DNA of 64,000 nucleotides, from assembly GCF_004571135.1 (NCBI RefSeq), contig NZ_SPSB01000001.1, positions 930,001 through 994,000 of the forward strand. Direction: 5' to 3'. Below are positions 25,814 to 33,865 of this stretch, one piece after another. The stretch is from Algoriphagus kandeliae. Lineage in GTDB: Bacteria; Bacteroidota; Bacteroidia; Cytophagales; Cyclobacteriaceae. The notes below the pieces were generated by a model. The model was not told the DNA's origin, ran no database searches, and saw only the letters and a program-made list of their open reading frames with translations. The position numbers and the translations under genes are program-made. Within the stretch, counting starts at the first letter, position 1. Each line of letters starts with the position of its first letter.

Positions 25814-27022
25814 ATGAGTACAAACGAAAATTTATCCAAAGAGCAATTGGAAGAATTGCTCCAAACCTATCGGAAATTCGTTGAAAAAGAACTCTTTCCG
25901 ATTGATTTGAAGGTTATAAAGGGTCCCTTTCGATCATTTCTTCCTCAGCTTCATGAACTTCGAAAAAAAGCAAAAGACCTTGGACTATTCGCTCCACACC
26001 TTCCCAAAGATGCGGGAGGTTTAGGCCTAAGCTTAGTGGATTTCGCCAAAGTCTCAGAAATTCTCGGTCAAAGTCCTATTGGTCATTTTATTTTCAATTG
26101 CCAAGCCCCGGACATAGGAAATATGGAGCTATTAGAGCTTTTTGGCTCCGATTGGCAAAAGGAAAAATTTCTCAAACCTCTTCAGGAAGGGAAAATCAGA
26201 AGTTGCTTTGCTATGACAGAACCCGAAAATGCAGGAAGCAACCCGGTCATCCTTAGTACAACTGCCGAGCGAGAAGGAGATTATTATGTTATCAATGGTC
26301 ACAAATGGTTTACAACAGCAGCAGATGGAGCCACTTTTACAATTGTCATGGCTGTAACCAACCCCGAGGAAGAATCTCCCTATAAAAAAGCAAGTATGAT
26401 CCTAGTTCCCTTAGATAATTCTGGGTTTTCTTTGATCAGAAATATCCCAATCATGGGTGAAGAAGGAGAAGACTATATTTCTCATGGTGAGGTTAGATTT
26501 GAAAATTGTAAAGTTCCTGTGGATCATCTTATTGGATCTGAAGGACAGGGTTTTGCTTTAGCTCAGGAGCGGCTAGGTCCCGGAAGGATTCACCATTGTA
26601 TGAGATGGATAGGAATTTGTGAGCGGGTATTTAGCTTAATGTGCCAACGAGCCTTAACTAGAGAATTGTACCCGGGGAAACCATTAGCCGAAAAACAAAC
26701 TATTCAAAATTGGATTGCAGAAAGCCGTGCCGAAATCAACGCAAGTAGGTTAATGGTTTTGGACGTAGCTTCCCGAATGCAAGTTCATGGATCCAAAGCA
26801 GTCAAAGAGGAGATATCCATGATCAAGTTTTTTGTAGCGGATGTCCTAATGAAAGTAATAGATAGAGCTATTCAAATTCACGGAGCTTTAGGGGTTACGG
26901 ATGACACGCTTCTATCTTTCTGGTATAGACATGAAAGAGGTGCAAGAATCTATGATGGTCCGGATGAAGTTCATAAGGCTTCTTTAGCTAAATCCATCCT
27001 CAAAAATTTCCCAAAAGCATGA
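25814..27022 (+). CDS. Acyl-CoA dehydrogenase, ACAD10/11 type
   Basis: 402 residues from the ATG at 25814 (the longer frame starts at a TTG overlapping the previous stop and is less likely). Motifs of the acyl-CoA dehydrogenase fold are present: SCFAMTEPENAGSNP for FAD and substrate contacts and IHGALGVTDDTLL near the C-terminus. Where classical enzymes have YEG with a catalytic Glu, this protein has YDGPDEVH. The DGPDEVH signature marks the ACAD10/11 branch, which handles 4-hydroxy (4-phospho) acyl-CoAs in mammals. The APH-kinase partner fused to ACAD10/11 in animals is here the next gene, overlapping by four bases (ATGA at 27019-27022). Confidence 0.88.
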   Translation: MSTNENLSKEQLEELLQTYRKFVEKELFPIDLKVIKGPFRSFLPQLHELRKKAKDLGLFAPHLPKDAGGLGLSLVDFAKVSEILGQSPIGHFIFNCQAPDIGNMELLELFGSDWQKEKFLKPLQEGKIRSCFAMTEPENAGSNPVILSTTAEREGDYYVINGHKWFTTAADGATFTIVMAVTNPEEESPYKKASMILVPLDNSGFSLIRNIPIMGEEGEDYISHGEVRFENCKVPVDHLIGSEGQGFALAQERLGPGRIHHCMRWIGICERVFSLMCQRALTRELYPGKPLAEKQTIQNWIAESRAEINASRLMVLDVASRMQVHGSKAVKEEISMIKFFVADVLMKVIDRAIQIHGALGVTDDTLLSFWYRHERGARIYDGPDEVHKASLAKSILKNFPKA

Positions 27023-28047
27023 AGGAAATGAATTTCGATGCACTAAAGGAATTTTTGGGTGAACAGTTCGATTGCGCTTCCTCAGAAATAGAAATCAGCC
27101 CCTTATCAGGCGGGTTTTCAAATTTGACCTATCTATTGAAAACTCCAAGTGGAAAATTCGCTCTAAGAAGACCTCCTTTTGGATATAAAATAAGCACCGC
27201 CCACGATATGGGAAGAGAAAGTAAGGTGCTGGAAGCTTTGCAAAAAGCACATTATTCCAAAGGCCCCAAACCCATCCTGTTTCATGAAGATGAGAAGGTA
27301 TTAGGGGCACCATTTTTCATTATGGAATTTGTAGAAGGAAAAGTACTTCGCAATAAGCTTCCCACTTCAGGACCAATTCCCACTGAAGATACATTCCGCA
27401 AATTGTCTCAGAATACGATTGACAGCCTTCTCGAACTTCATAAGCTGGAATTGGAAGATTCCGGACTTATTCAATTGGGGAAGCCGGAAGGATATGTACA
27501 AAGACAAGTTTTTGGCTGGACAGATCGATACAAGCATTCCCAAACTGAACCAATTTCTGAAATGGATAAAACAGCCGAATGGCTAATTAATAATATTCCT
27601 CAGACAGAAAATAAAGGTTTTATTCATAATGATTTCAAGTATGATAATCTGGTTTTAAATCCAGATAATCTATTTGAAATCAAAGCTGTTTTGGATTGGG
27701 AAATGGCTACTGTGGGGGATCCATTAATGGATTTGGGAACAAGCCTAGCCTATTGGGCACAAGTAGAGGATTCAGATATTTTGAAAATGTTCAACCTAAC
27801 CCATCTTCCCGGAAATTTCACTCGGAATGAAGTAATCGAATATTATTCAAAGCATTCAAATCTTAAGCTAAATAACATCTTGTTTTATTACGTCTTTGGT
27901 CTATTCAAGGTGGCTGTTATCGCCCAGCAAATTTATAAACGCTTTAAGTTGGGACAAGCCAATGACCCCCGATTCGCCTCTTTAATTGAAGTAGTAAAGG
28001 TAGCAGCGAAGAAAGCTGAAAAAAGTATCCTAACTGAAAAAATATAA
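27019..28047 (+). CDS. APH-family kinase, ACAD10/11 N-terminal-domain/LvaA type
   Basis: 342 residues with the aminoglycoside-phosphotransferase fold. The N-lobe has SGGFSNLTYLL and ALRRPPFG followed by AHDMGRE, a signature of the ACAD10/11-linked kinase group rather than of resistance enzymes. The catalytic loop is HNDFKYDN (H203, D205, N210) and the magnesium-binding LDWEMATVGDP follows. Known members: LvaA of Pseudomonas putida and the kinase domain of ACAD11 phosphorylate the 4-hydroxyl of acyl-CoAs. Its four-base overlap with the partner dehydrogenase strongly supports this role. A drug-resistance function is unlikely. Confidence 0.85.
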   Translation: MKEMNFDALKEFLGEQFDCASSEIEISPLSGGFSNLTYLLKTPSGKFALRRPPFGYKISTAHDMGRESKVLEALQKAHYSKGPKPILFHEDEKVLGAPFFIMEFVEGKVLRNKLPTSGPIPTEDTFRKLSQNTIDSLLELHKLELEDSGLIQLGKPEGYVQRQVFGWTDRYKHSQTEPISEMDKTAEWLINNIPQTENKGFIHNDFKYDNLVLNPDNLFEIKAVLDWEMATVGDPLMDLGTSLAYWAQVEDSDILKMFNLTHLPGNFTRNEVIEYYSKHSNLKLNNILFYYVFGLFKVAVIAQQIYKRFKLGQANDPRFASLIEVVKVAAKKAEKSILTEKI

Positions 28048-28049
28048 GT

Positions 28050-28925
28050 ATGACCATTCAAAAAATCTGCATTCTTGGTGCTGGAACACTGGGTTCAAGA
28101 GTTGCCATACAAAGTGCCATTTCCGGGTATGAAGTCTCTGTCTATGATATTCATGAGGAAGCACTGGATTTTGGATTTAAGACAATGAAAAAAATCCTTG
28201 CTCAGTTAGAAAAGGGACAACTTTTGAAAGAACCTCAAGAGAAAATTCTTTCCCGAATATATTTTACAACTGCCCCAGAAAAAGCTATTCAGGACGCTGA
28301 TTTTGTAAATGAAAGTGTAACCGAGGATGTAGAAATAAAAAAGAAGGTTTGGAAACAATTTGGAGAAATCGCACCCCAGAAAACCATTTTTACCACCAAC
28401 ACTTCTTATTTGCTTCCTTCCATGTTTGCCGAGGAATCAGGTCGACCTGAAAAATTCTGTGCCTTTCATTTCCATGATGTTTTCTATTCGAGAATAGTCG
28501 ATACCATGCCTCACCCCGGTACCGAACCCGAATTAATTCCACTTTTGGAAGAATTGGGTAGAAAACTCAATCAAGTTCCCATTTTAGTCAAAAAGGAGAA
28601 TCCAGGTTACATTTTCAACACCATGCTTTTGGCTCTAATTGGGGCAGCAGGAAAGCTCTTGACTGGTGAAGTTGGAAGCGTAGAAGATATTGACCGCTCA
28701 TGGATGGTCAATTTCCATATGCCTATGGGACCTTTTGGAATCTTGGATTCAATCGGATTGGATACAGCTTGGCATGTCACTAAAAACAGGAAAGATTCCG
28801 CATCACAAGCGTTTGCAGCTTTATTGAAAACCTATATTGATGCGGGGAAATTGGGAGAAAAAACCGGTGAAGGCTTTTATAAATACCCTCATCCAGCTTA
28901 CAAAGCACCAAACTTTATCAAATAA
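28050..28925 (+). CDS. 3-hydroxyacyl-CoA dehydrogenase-like protein, variant active site
   Basis: 291 residues with the same two-domain fold as the enzyme at 1309. The Rossmann motif is GAGTLG (residues 10-15). H140 aligns with the catalytic histidine, but the following HFFNP-type motif is HFHDV, and the partner Glu is replaced: at the expected place the sequence is RIVDTM. The C-terminal domain is intact (GYIFNTML, GEGFYKYP). Either Asp151 serves as base partner or the substrate differs. It is the last gene of the SDR-ACAD-kinase operon, starting two bases after the kinase stop, and overlaps the convergent trmB by eight bases. Confidence 0.8.
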   Translation: MTIQKICILGAGTLGSRVAIQSAISGYEVSVYDIHEEALDFGFKTMKKILAQLEKGQLLKEPQEKILSRIYFTTAPEKAIQDADFVNESVTEDVEIKKKVWKQFGEIAPQKTIFTTNTSYLLPSMFAEESGRPEKFCAFHFHDVFYSRIVDTMPHPGTEPELIPLLEELGRKLNQVPILVKKENPGYIFNTMLLALIGAAGKLLTGEVGSVEDIDRSWMVNFHMPMGPFGILDSIGLDTAWHVTKNRKDSASQAFAALLKTYIDAGKLGEKTGEGFYKYPHPAYKAPNFIK

Positions 28926-29577
28926 ACTGGAACTTCAGATATTTGATTTTCTCGCCTTTTTCGGTAAAAATCTTTTCATACCGGGTCTTAATTCCAAAGT
29001 GATCATCTTTCCATTCACTTTGATAAAAATCGTGAGTAAAGCCAATCAACTTTATATCCTCTCGTGATTTCAATAATTCAAGAGTGTATTCAAAAAGACC
29101 AGTATTATCTGTTTTAAAATGGACAACTCCGCCTTCTTTGATCAAAGGTTTGTACATATCTAAAAATCGGGGAGATGTTAGCCGACGCTTTTCATCACCA
29201 TCTCGCGGAAAAGGGTCGGGAAATGTAATCCAAAGTTCATCTATTTCACCAACAGCAAAGAACTTATCCAATTGTTGAATTTGAGTTCGAAGAAAAGCTA
29301 CATTTTCGAGTCCTTCTGCAGTAGCTGTGGAACTACCCTTCCAGATTCTACTTCCTTTGATGTCAACTCCAATGAAATTTTGTGAGGGAAAAACACGAGC
29401 CAGACCTACTGTAAACTCTCCCCTTCCACAAGCTAACTCGACCACAAGTGGATTCTCATTATTGAACTGACGCTCTTTCCAGTTTCCTTGGATTTCTTCA
29501 AAAATTGGTTTTCCGGCCTGAATTACATTGGGGTTTTCCTCATTCGCCTTAAAGCGAACCAGCTTCTTTCTGCTCAT
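28918..29577 (-). CDS. trmB: tRNA (guanine-N7-)-methyltransferase
   Basis: 219 residues; methylates G46 of tRNA using S-adenosylmethionine. The SAM-binding VELACGRGEFT motif is near residue 45, and the family signature ITFPDPFPRDGDEKRRL is near residue 115 (usual form FPDPWPKxRHxKRR). The C-terminal Rossmann end is complete. It begins directly at the stop of folC (TAA ATG), so it is the last gene of the long minus-strand operon. Its 3' end overlaps the convergent acyl-CoA operon by eight bases. Confidence 0.95.
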   Translation of the reverse strand: MSRKKLVRFKANEENPNVIQAGKPIFEEIQGNWKERQFNNENPLVVELACGRGEFTVGLARVFPSQNFIGVDIKGSRIWKGSSTATAEGLENVAFLRTQIQQLDKFFAVGEIDELWITFPDPFPRDGDEKRRLTSPRFLDMYKPLIKEGGVVHFKTDNTGLFEYTLELLKSREDIKLIGFTHDFYQSEWKDDHFGIKTRYEKIFTEKGEKIKYLKFQFI

Positions 29578-30879
29578 TTAAAGTTCCTCGATTTCTGCGA
29601 CCACAAAAGTACTGCCTCCGATAAAAATCAAATCATTTGGCGCCGCATTTTTTCGAGCATATTGAATAGCTTCTGGAATATTGGAGATAATTTCTCCTTG
29701 AAGATCAAATTCTTTGGCTTTTTCAGCCAATTGCTCAGCAGGCAAGGCTCGAGGAATTTTGGCTTCACAAAAAATATACTTGGCATTTTTAGGCAATAGC
29801 GCAAGGATTTTAGAAACATCCTTATCATTCACCATCCCTATTACCATCCAGAGCCTATCATAATCATATTTTGACAATTGGCTCAAAATAGCACGAATTC
29901 CGGGTTCATTATGACCAGTATCAGAAATAATCATTGGAGAAGAGCTCAAAATCTGCCAACGTCCTTTCAAACCAGTAAGCTCCGAAATATTAGAAAGCCC
30001 AACTTCAATAGCTTCTTTAGAGATCTTCCAGTCCATTTGCTGAAGCTGAGAAACTGATTCAAGAATTCCGGGAATATTCCAGACCTGATAATCGCCCAAC
30101 AAACCAAATCTCAATTGAGTAACCTCCCCATCATGATGAATTTCATAAAGTGCTTTAGAGGATGAATTTTGAGTTTCCTTTTCTTGAATTCGCTTTATCC
30201 TCCATTTTTTATCTGCAAATACTAAGGGAGCATGCTTTTCAGTAGCTTTTTCAATAAAAACCTCCCTACATTCCTCCTGAGTTTGGCTAATGATTAAGGG
30301 AGTATTTTCTTTAATGATTCCAGCTTTTTCCGCGGCGATTTTTGGAAGAGTGTCTCCCAAATATTGCATATGATCCCATCCAATATTGGTAATCAAACAT
30401 AACTCTGGATTGATCACATTGGTACTATCCAATCGACCTCCCATTCCTACTTCAATGATTGCGATATCGACCTTTTCTTTGGCGAAAAACCAAAAGGCCA
30501 TCGCAACGGTCATTTCAAAAAAACTAGGCTTTAGCTCTTCTAAAAAGTCTTGGTTTTCAGCCACAAAAAGGACCACATCATCTTCCGGAATTTCAACCCC
30601 GTTGATTCTAATTCGCTCAGTAAAAGACTTTAAATGAGGCGAAGTATAAAGACCTGTTTTGTATCCAGCTTGATGTAAAACAGCAGCAAGGGCATGCGAA
30701 GAACTTCCCTTTCCATTGGTCCCTGCAATATGAACAGATTTAAATTCTTTCTGAGGATTTCCTAAATGCTCACATAAAGCCAAAGTGTTTGAAAGATCTT
30801 TTTTAAATGCTGAGGCTCCCACTCGTTGAAACATGGGAAGAGCATTAAATAAAAAATCCAGCGTCTCCTGATAGGTCAT
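29578..30879 (-). CDS. folC: Folylpolyglutamate synthase / dihydrofolate synthase
   Basis: 433 residues of the Mur-ligase superfamily. The P-loop is GTNGKGSSS at residues 53-61, YTSPHLKSFTERIRING follows, and the central domain has VGMGGRLDSTN and ITNIGWDHMQYLG. The C-terminal domain ends GGSTFVVAEI. The enzyme adds glutamates to folates, and in many bacteria also joins dihydropteroate to glutamate. It starts three bases after the TonB-like gene, an odd but tight coupling of a folate enzyme to envelope genes. Confidence 0.95.
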   Translation of the reverse strand: MTYQETLDFLFNALPMFQRVGASAFKKDLSNTLALCEHLGNPQKEFKSVHIAGTNGKGSSSHALAAVLHQAGYKTGLYTSPHLKSFTERIRINGVEIPEDDVVLFVAENQDFLEELKPSFFEMTVAMAFWFFAKEKVDIAIIEVGMGGRLDSTNVINPELCLITNIGWDHMQYLGDTLPKIAAEKAGIIKENTPLIISQTQEECREVFIEKATEKHAPLVFADKKWRIKRIQEKETQNSSSKALYEIHHDGEVTQLRFGLLGDYQVWNIPGILESVSQLQQMDWKISKEAIEVGLSNISELTGLKGRWQILSSSPMIISDTGHNEPGIRAILSQLSKYDYDRLWMVIGMVNDKDVSKILALLPKNAKYIFCEAKIPRALPAEQLAEKAKEFDLQGEIISNIPEAIQYARKNAAPNDLIFIGGSTFVVAEIEEL

Positions 30880-30882
30880 TTT

Positions 30883-31839
30883 TTAATCTACCTTAATAAT
30901 AAAGGTGATCTTTCCTGTTGAAAAATCTGCAACAGGACCACCTTGACGTTTAAAGGAAACCTGATTGACAACCTGCCTATAATAAGCCAAAACCTCATTG
31001 GATACATTGTACTCTAAAGGAACAGCTTGTACTACCCGTCCAGAATCATCAACAGTGATTTTAAATACTATTCTGCCATTTCGGGAGGAAACGCGATCAT
31101 TGATATTTGGTCTAGCAGCAAAATCCCATCCAGCCAAATCCAAACTATAACCAGAACCTGAATTTGTCCCTTGGCCTGTTCCTTGACCCATAATAGCTCT
31201 TCCGTCAACCGTTCCTTTAGGATCTCCGGCATCTCCTTTTTGATTAGAGTCTCCTTGAGCACCACCTGCTGCAGGCTGATTGCTTTTCCCTTTTGTCCCT
31301 CCTGCCCCCATTAAGGCCCGTTCATTGATTTTGGGCTGTTCCGGAGCCTTTTGGACAGTTTCTTCAGCTTTTGATTCAGCTGGTGTAGTCACCGTTTTAG
31401 AAGGTTCAATTGGTTTAGGGTCAGGCTTTTTATTAACCTCACTCGCCTTCTCTTCACCTTTGATTGGCGAAGGATTTTTAGAAACTGCCTGGTTTGTTGC
31501 AGGTTGAGGATTGGATTTGGGTTTAGCTTGAGTGGTTTGAGGTGCAGGAGTTGGAGTTGCCTCCGGAGTAACTTTGGTTGCTACTTCTCCAGGTGCTGCT
31601 GATTCTACAACAGAAGATGGAGATTCAGAAGGCGGGTTTGGGCTATTGATCTCACCGGAACCAGCTTGATCAAAACCAAGATTCAATTCCAAACCAAAAG
31701 TGGGCAGAGGCGGAATGGGCTGTTTCCAAACTACAATAAAGTAGATCGCAATCAGCAATAAGATATTCAGCAAGAAGGTAATCAAACCTGCTCGCTTCTT
31801 ATTTTGACTCTCTACTTTATCCGCATTCCAAAATTCCAT
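30883..31839 (-). CDS. TonB/TolA-like energy-transducer protein
   Basis: 318 residues from the ATG at 31839. The open frame reaches 31890, but that start lies inside exbD, while 31839 is one base after the exbD stop. One transmembrane helix (residues about 20-40, FLLNILLLIAIYFIVV) anchors it in the inner membrane. Residues about 55-225 are a proline-, alanine- and lysine-rich periplasmic stalk. The last 80 residues form a TonB/TolA-like C-terminal domain (GRIVFKITVDDSGRVV). With ExbB and ExbD directly upstream it should couple the proton gradient to the outer membrane. The linked SPOR, TPR and barrel genes suggest a Tol-like rather than nutrient-uptake role. Confidence 0.82.
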   Translation of the reverse strand: MEFWNADKVESQNKKRAGLITFLLNILLLIAIYFIVVWKQPIPPLPTFGLELNLGFDQAGSGEINSPNPPSESPSSVVESAAPGEVATKVTPEATPTPAPQTTQAKPKSNPQPATNQAVSKNPSPIKGEEKASEVNKKPDPKPIEPSKTVTTPAESKAEETVQKAPEQPKINERALMGAGGTKGKSNQPAAGGAQGDSNQKGDAGDPKGTVDGRAIMGQGTGQGTNSGSGYSLDLAGWDFAARPNINDRVSSRNGRIVFKITVDDSGRVVQAVPLEYNVSNEVLAYYRQVVNQVSFKRQGGPVADFSTGKITFIIKVD

Positions 31840-31840
31840 A

Positions 31841-32230
31841 CTAGAAAGGTTTTGTCGCGATGGAAACATTCGCCTCCAAACCCGCAGCAATGCCGCCGAT
31901 TTCCACTAAGTATTCTACAGGAACTTCTTTATCGATATGAAGTACCACCTGACCCTTTTTATCTTTCAATAAAGTGGTCAATTCAGATTTGATTTGATCT
32001 CTGCTAACGACTTTATCATTTACTGCGTATAGAAGATCTTTCGTTACAGACACTGTTACTTCCTGCATAGCGATGTCGGAAGTCTCGCTGGAAGGCAAAT
32101 TAACTGGCAAGCCTGAGGGAGTGATAAATGAGGAAGTAAGCATAAAGAAAATCAACAACAGAAAGATGATGTCTGTCATTGAGGACATGCTAAATGCTGA
32201 TTCGACTTTATGTTTTGACTGAAGTGCCAT
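31841..32230 (-). CDS. exbD: ExbD/TolR family proton-channel subunit
   Basis: 129 residues with a single N-terminal transmembrane helix containing the essential aspartate D20 (SSMTDIIFLLLIFF). A periplasmic domain of about 85 residues follows (VNLPSSETSD, VVLHIDKEVPVEYL). The length and layout are those of ExbD/TolR, which with ExbB/TolQ forms the proton-driven stator. It lies two bases after exbB and one base before the TonB-like gene. Confidence 0.92.
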   Translation of the reverse strand: MALQSKHKVESAFSMSSMTDIIFLLLIFFMLTSSFITPSGLPVNLPSSETSDIAMQEVTVSVTKDLLYAVNDKVVSRDQIKSELTTLLKDKKGQVVLHIDKEVPVEYLVEIGGIAAGLEANVSIATKPF

Positions 32231-32232
32231 GA

Positions 32233-32922
32233 TTATTTCTCTTGAAGCAATTCAATAAACTCAATGGAAGCGTATTCCATACGGTGCACTAATTTGGATA
32301 CTTGAGTAACCAAATAATTGTATCCTAAATAGGCCAAAATACCTACTACCAATCCTGTAGCTGTGGTAATCATCGCCTCATAGATTCCTTCAGAAAGAAG
32401 TTTCGGGGAAACCATTCCCTCCTCTTGAGCAATGGCAATAAACGCCTGAATCATCCCTGCTACTGTTCCCAAGAAACCGATCATTGGAGCTGCACCGGAG
32501 ACAGTTGCCAGCAAGCTTAGATTCTTCTCGAGCTTATAGATCTCGATTTTACCAACATTCTCAATGGATACTTCAATATTTTTCAAAGGAGAACCAATTC
32601 GTTCTATTCCTTTAGCAATCATATTGGCAATCGGAGTCTTTTCATCAGCGCAAAGCATCTTGGCCTTTTCTACCTGACCGCTAGAAACCAATACCTTAAC
32701 CTGATCCAATAAATGAGCCGGCGTTTTGGAAGCTTTCTTAAGCGTCATTAGCCGTTCCACAAAAATATAAATTGCCAAAATGAAGAGCAGATACAAGGGA
32801 ATCATCATGTAGCCCCCTTTGATCAAGAGATCAAGAAGACCGATTTCTTGGCCCATATCATTCATACTCAGACTATCCGCCATAGAAAGCGAGTCTGTAG
32901 AGAGAGTTTGTAGTAAAATCAT
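32233..32922 (-). CDS. exbB: ExbB/TolQ/MotA family proton-channel subunit
   Basis: 229 residues, with a short variable N-terminus and three transmembrane helices (about residues 38-55, 132-155, 175-200). The conserved MotA/TolQ/ExbB block is GAAPMIGFLGTVAGMIQAF and later EAMITTATGLVVGILAYLGYN. Together with ExbD it forms the inner-membrane channel powering the TonB-like protein. The start follows the SPOR gene's stop by one base. Confidence 0.93.
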   Translation of the reverse strand: MILLQTLSTDSLSMADSLSMNDMGQEIGLLDLLIKGGYMMIPLYLLFILAIYIFVERLMTLKKASKTPAHLLDQVKVLVSSGQVEKAKMLCADEKTPIANMIAKGIERIGSPLKNIEVSIENVGKIEIYKLEKNLSLLATVSGAAPMIGFLGTVAGMIQAFIAIAQEEGMVSPKLLSEGIYEAMITTATGLVVGILAYLGYNYLVTQVSKLVHRMEYASIEFIELLQEK

Positions 32923-32923
32923 A

Positions 32924-33802
32924 TTAATATTTCAAAATCCACAATGCTTCGGAATAATCGTCTTTGATTTCCGAAAGAGCTTGATTTGCTTGGGAGAAGG
33001 AATAATATCTTCCAATTGCCAAACGATAATTTGGGGAATCTTCGTATGGCGTGATCAAATAAAGCTCTGAAGCACGATCCCAGTATTCTTCAGATTTTGC
33101 AACTGCCAGCCGTTCGGAAGGGAGACTTCCAACAACAATGAAATAGCGGGATCGATCTTCTCTTGATTCTATTCGGATCAAAGATCTTTCTACACTACGC
33201 TCAATTGTTGTACCAGTTTCGGCTGCTGGAGGATTTGGATTTTGAGCTCGAGGAGTTTCTTCTTCAGTTTGTTGATTTTCAGATACTTGCTGAGGAATTT
33301 CTTCTTGAATATTTTCTGGTTCTTGAACTACTTCTTGTTCCACTTGAGCAATTGGCTCTTGCTCCATATTGATTTGTTCAGTGGTTACTGGGGCAGAATC
33401 TTTTTCTTTCATGAGTTGCCAAACAACGGCAGAAACCAAAAGCAATCCTATGAACAAGACATAGATAACCCAACTCGGAGTTTTTTTCTTGGGGATGACT
33501 CGATCTTCTGCCTTTTGAACCACCTCTTTTTTGTTCTCATAACTTTGAACTGATTGCTCTGGCTTTACTGTAACTTCTTCTTTTGGAGAAATTTCACTTG
33601 GTTCAACTGGCTTAACCGGGATTTGAGAGCGGATTTTCTTTCGTAGTTCAGCTGCTTCCATAGGTTTTTCCTGAGCTGAATCAGCATCAACTTTAACCGC
33701 TTTTTGCGGAAGTTTTTGTTGCTCTTTCAGGGTTTTGACTTCTACAAAGGGAAGTCCAAAATCCTTAGGATCATTCCAGGTTTTACTTACTTTTTTCTCC
33801 AC
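32924..33802 (-). CDS. SPOR-domain inner-membrane protein
   Basis: 292 residues. The start appears to be a GTG at 33802; no upstream in-frame ATG exists and the N-terminus is otherwise normal. A cytoplasmic tail of about 110 residues is followed by one membrane helix (SWVIYVLFIGLLLVSAVVW), an acidic Gln/Glu-rich periplasmic linker (about 135-205), and a C-terminal SPOR domain (YFIVVGSLPSERLAVA to the end). SPOR domains bind peptidoglycan stripped of stem peptides, found at division septa. The gene lies just ahead of exbB, supporting a cell-constriction or envelope-linkage role for the cluster. Confidence 0.85.
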   Translation of the reverse strand: MEKKVSKTWNDPKDFGLPFVEVKTLKEQQKLPQKAVKVDADSAQEKPMEAAELRKKIRSQIPVKPVEPSEISPKEEVTVKPEQSVQSYENKKEVVQKAEDRVIPKKKTPSWVIYVLFIGLLLVSAVVWQLMKEKDSAPVTTEQINMEQEPIAQVEQEVVQEPENIQEEIPQQVSENQQTEEETPRAQNPNPPAAETGTTIERSVERSLIRIESREDRSRYFIVVGSLPSERLAVAKSEEYWDRASELYLITPYEDSPNYRLAIGRYYSFSQANQALSEIKDDYSEALWILKY

Positions 33803-33865
33803 AGCGAATTTTGAAAAATAGCCTGATACGAAACTAATCGATTTGAAGGGAAAGCCAAACCGAAA

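Noticed and set aside
27019..28047. Aminoglycoside-resistance gene
   Set aside because: The fold is APH-like, but the RRPPFG/AHDMGRE signature and the overlap with an acyl-CoA dehydrogenase point to the ACAD10/11 kinase group.
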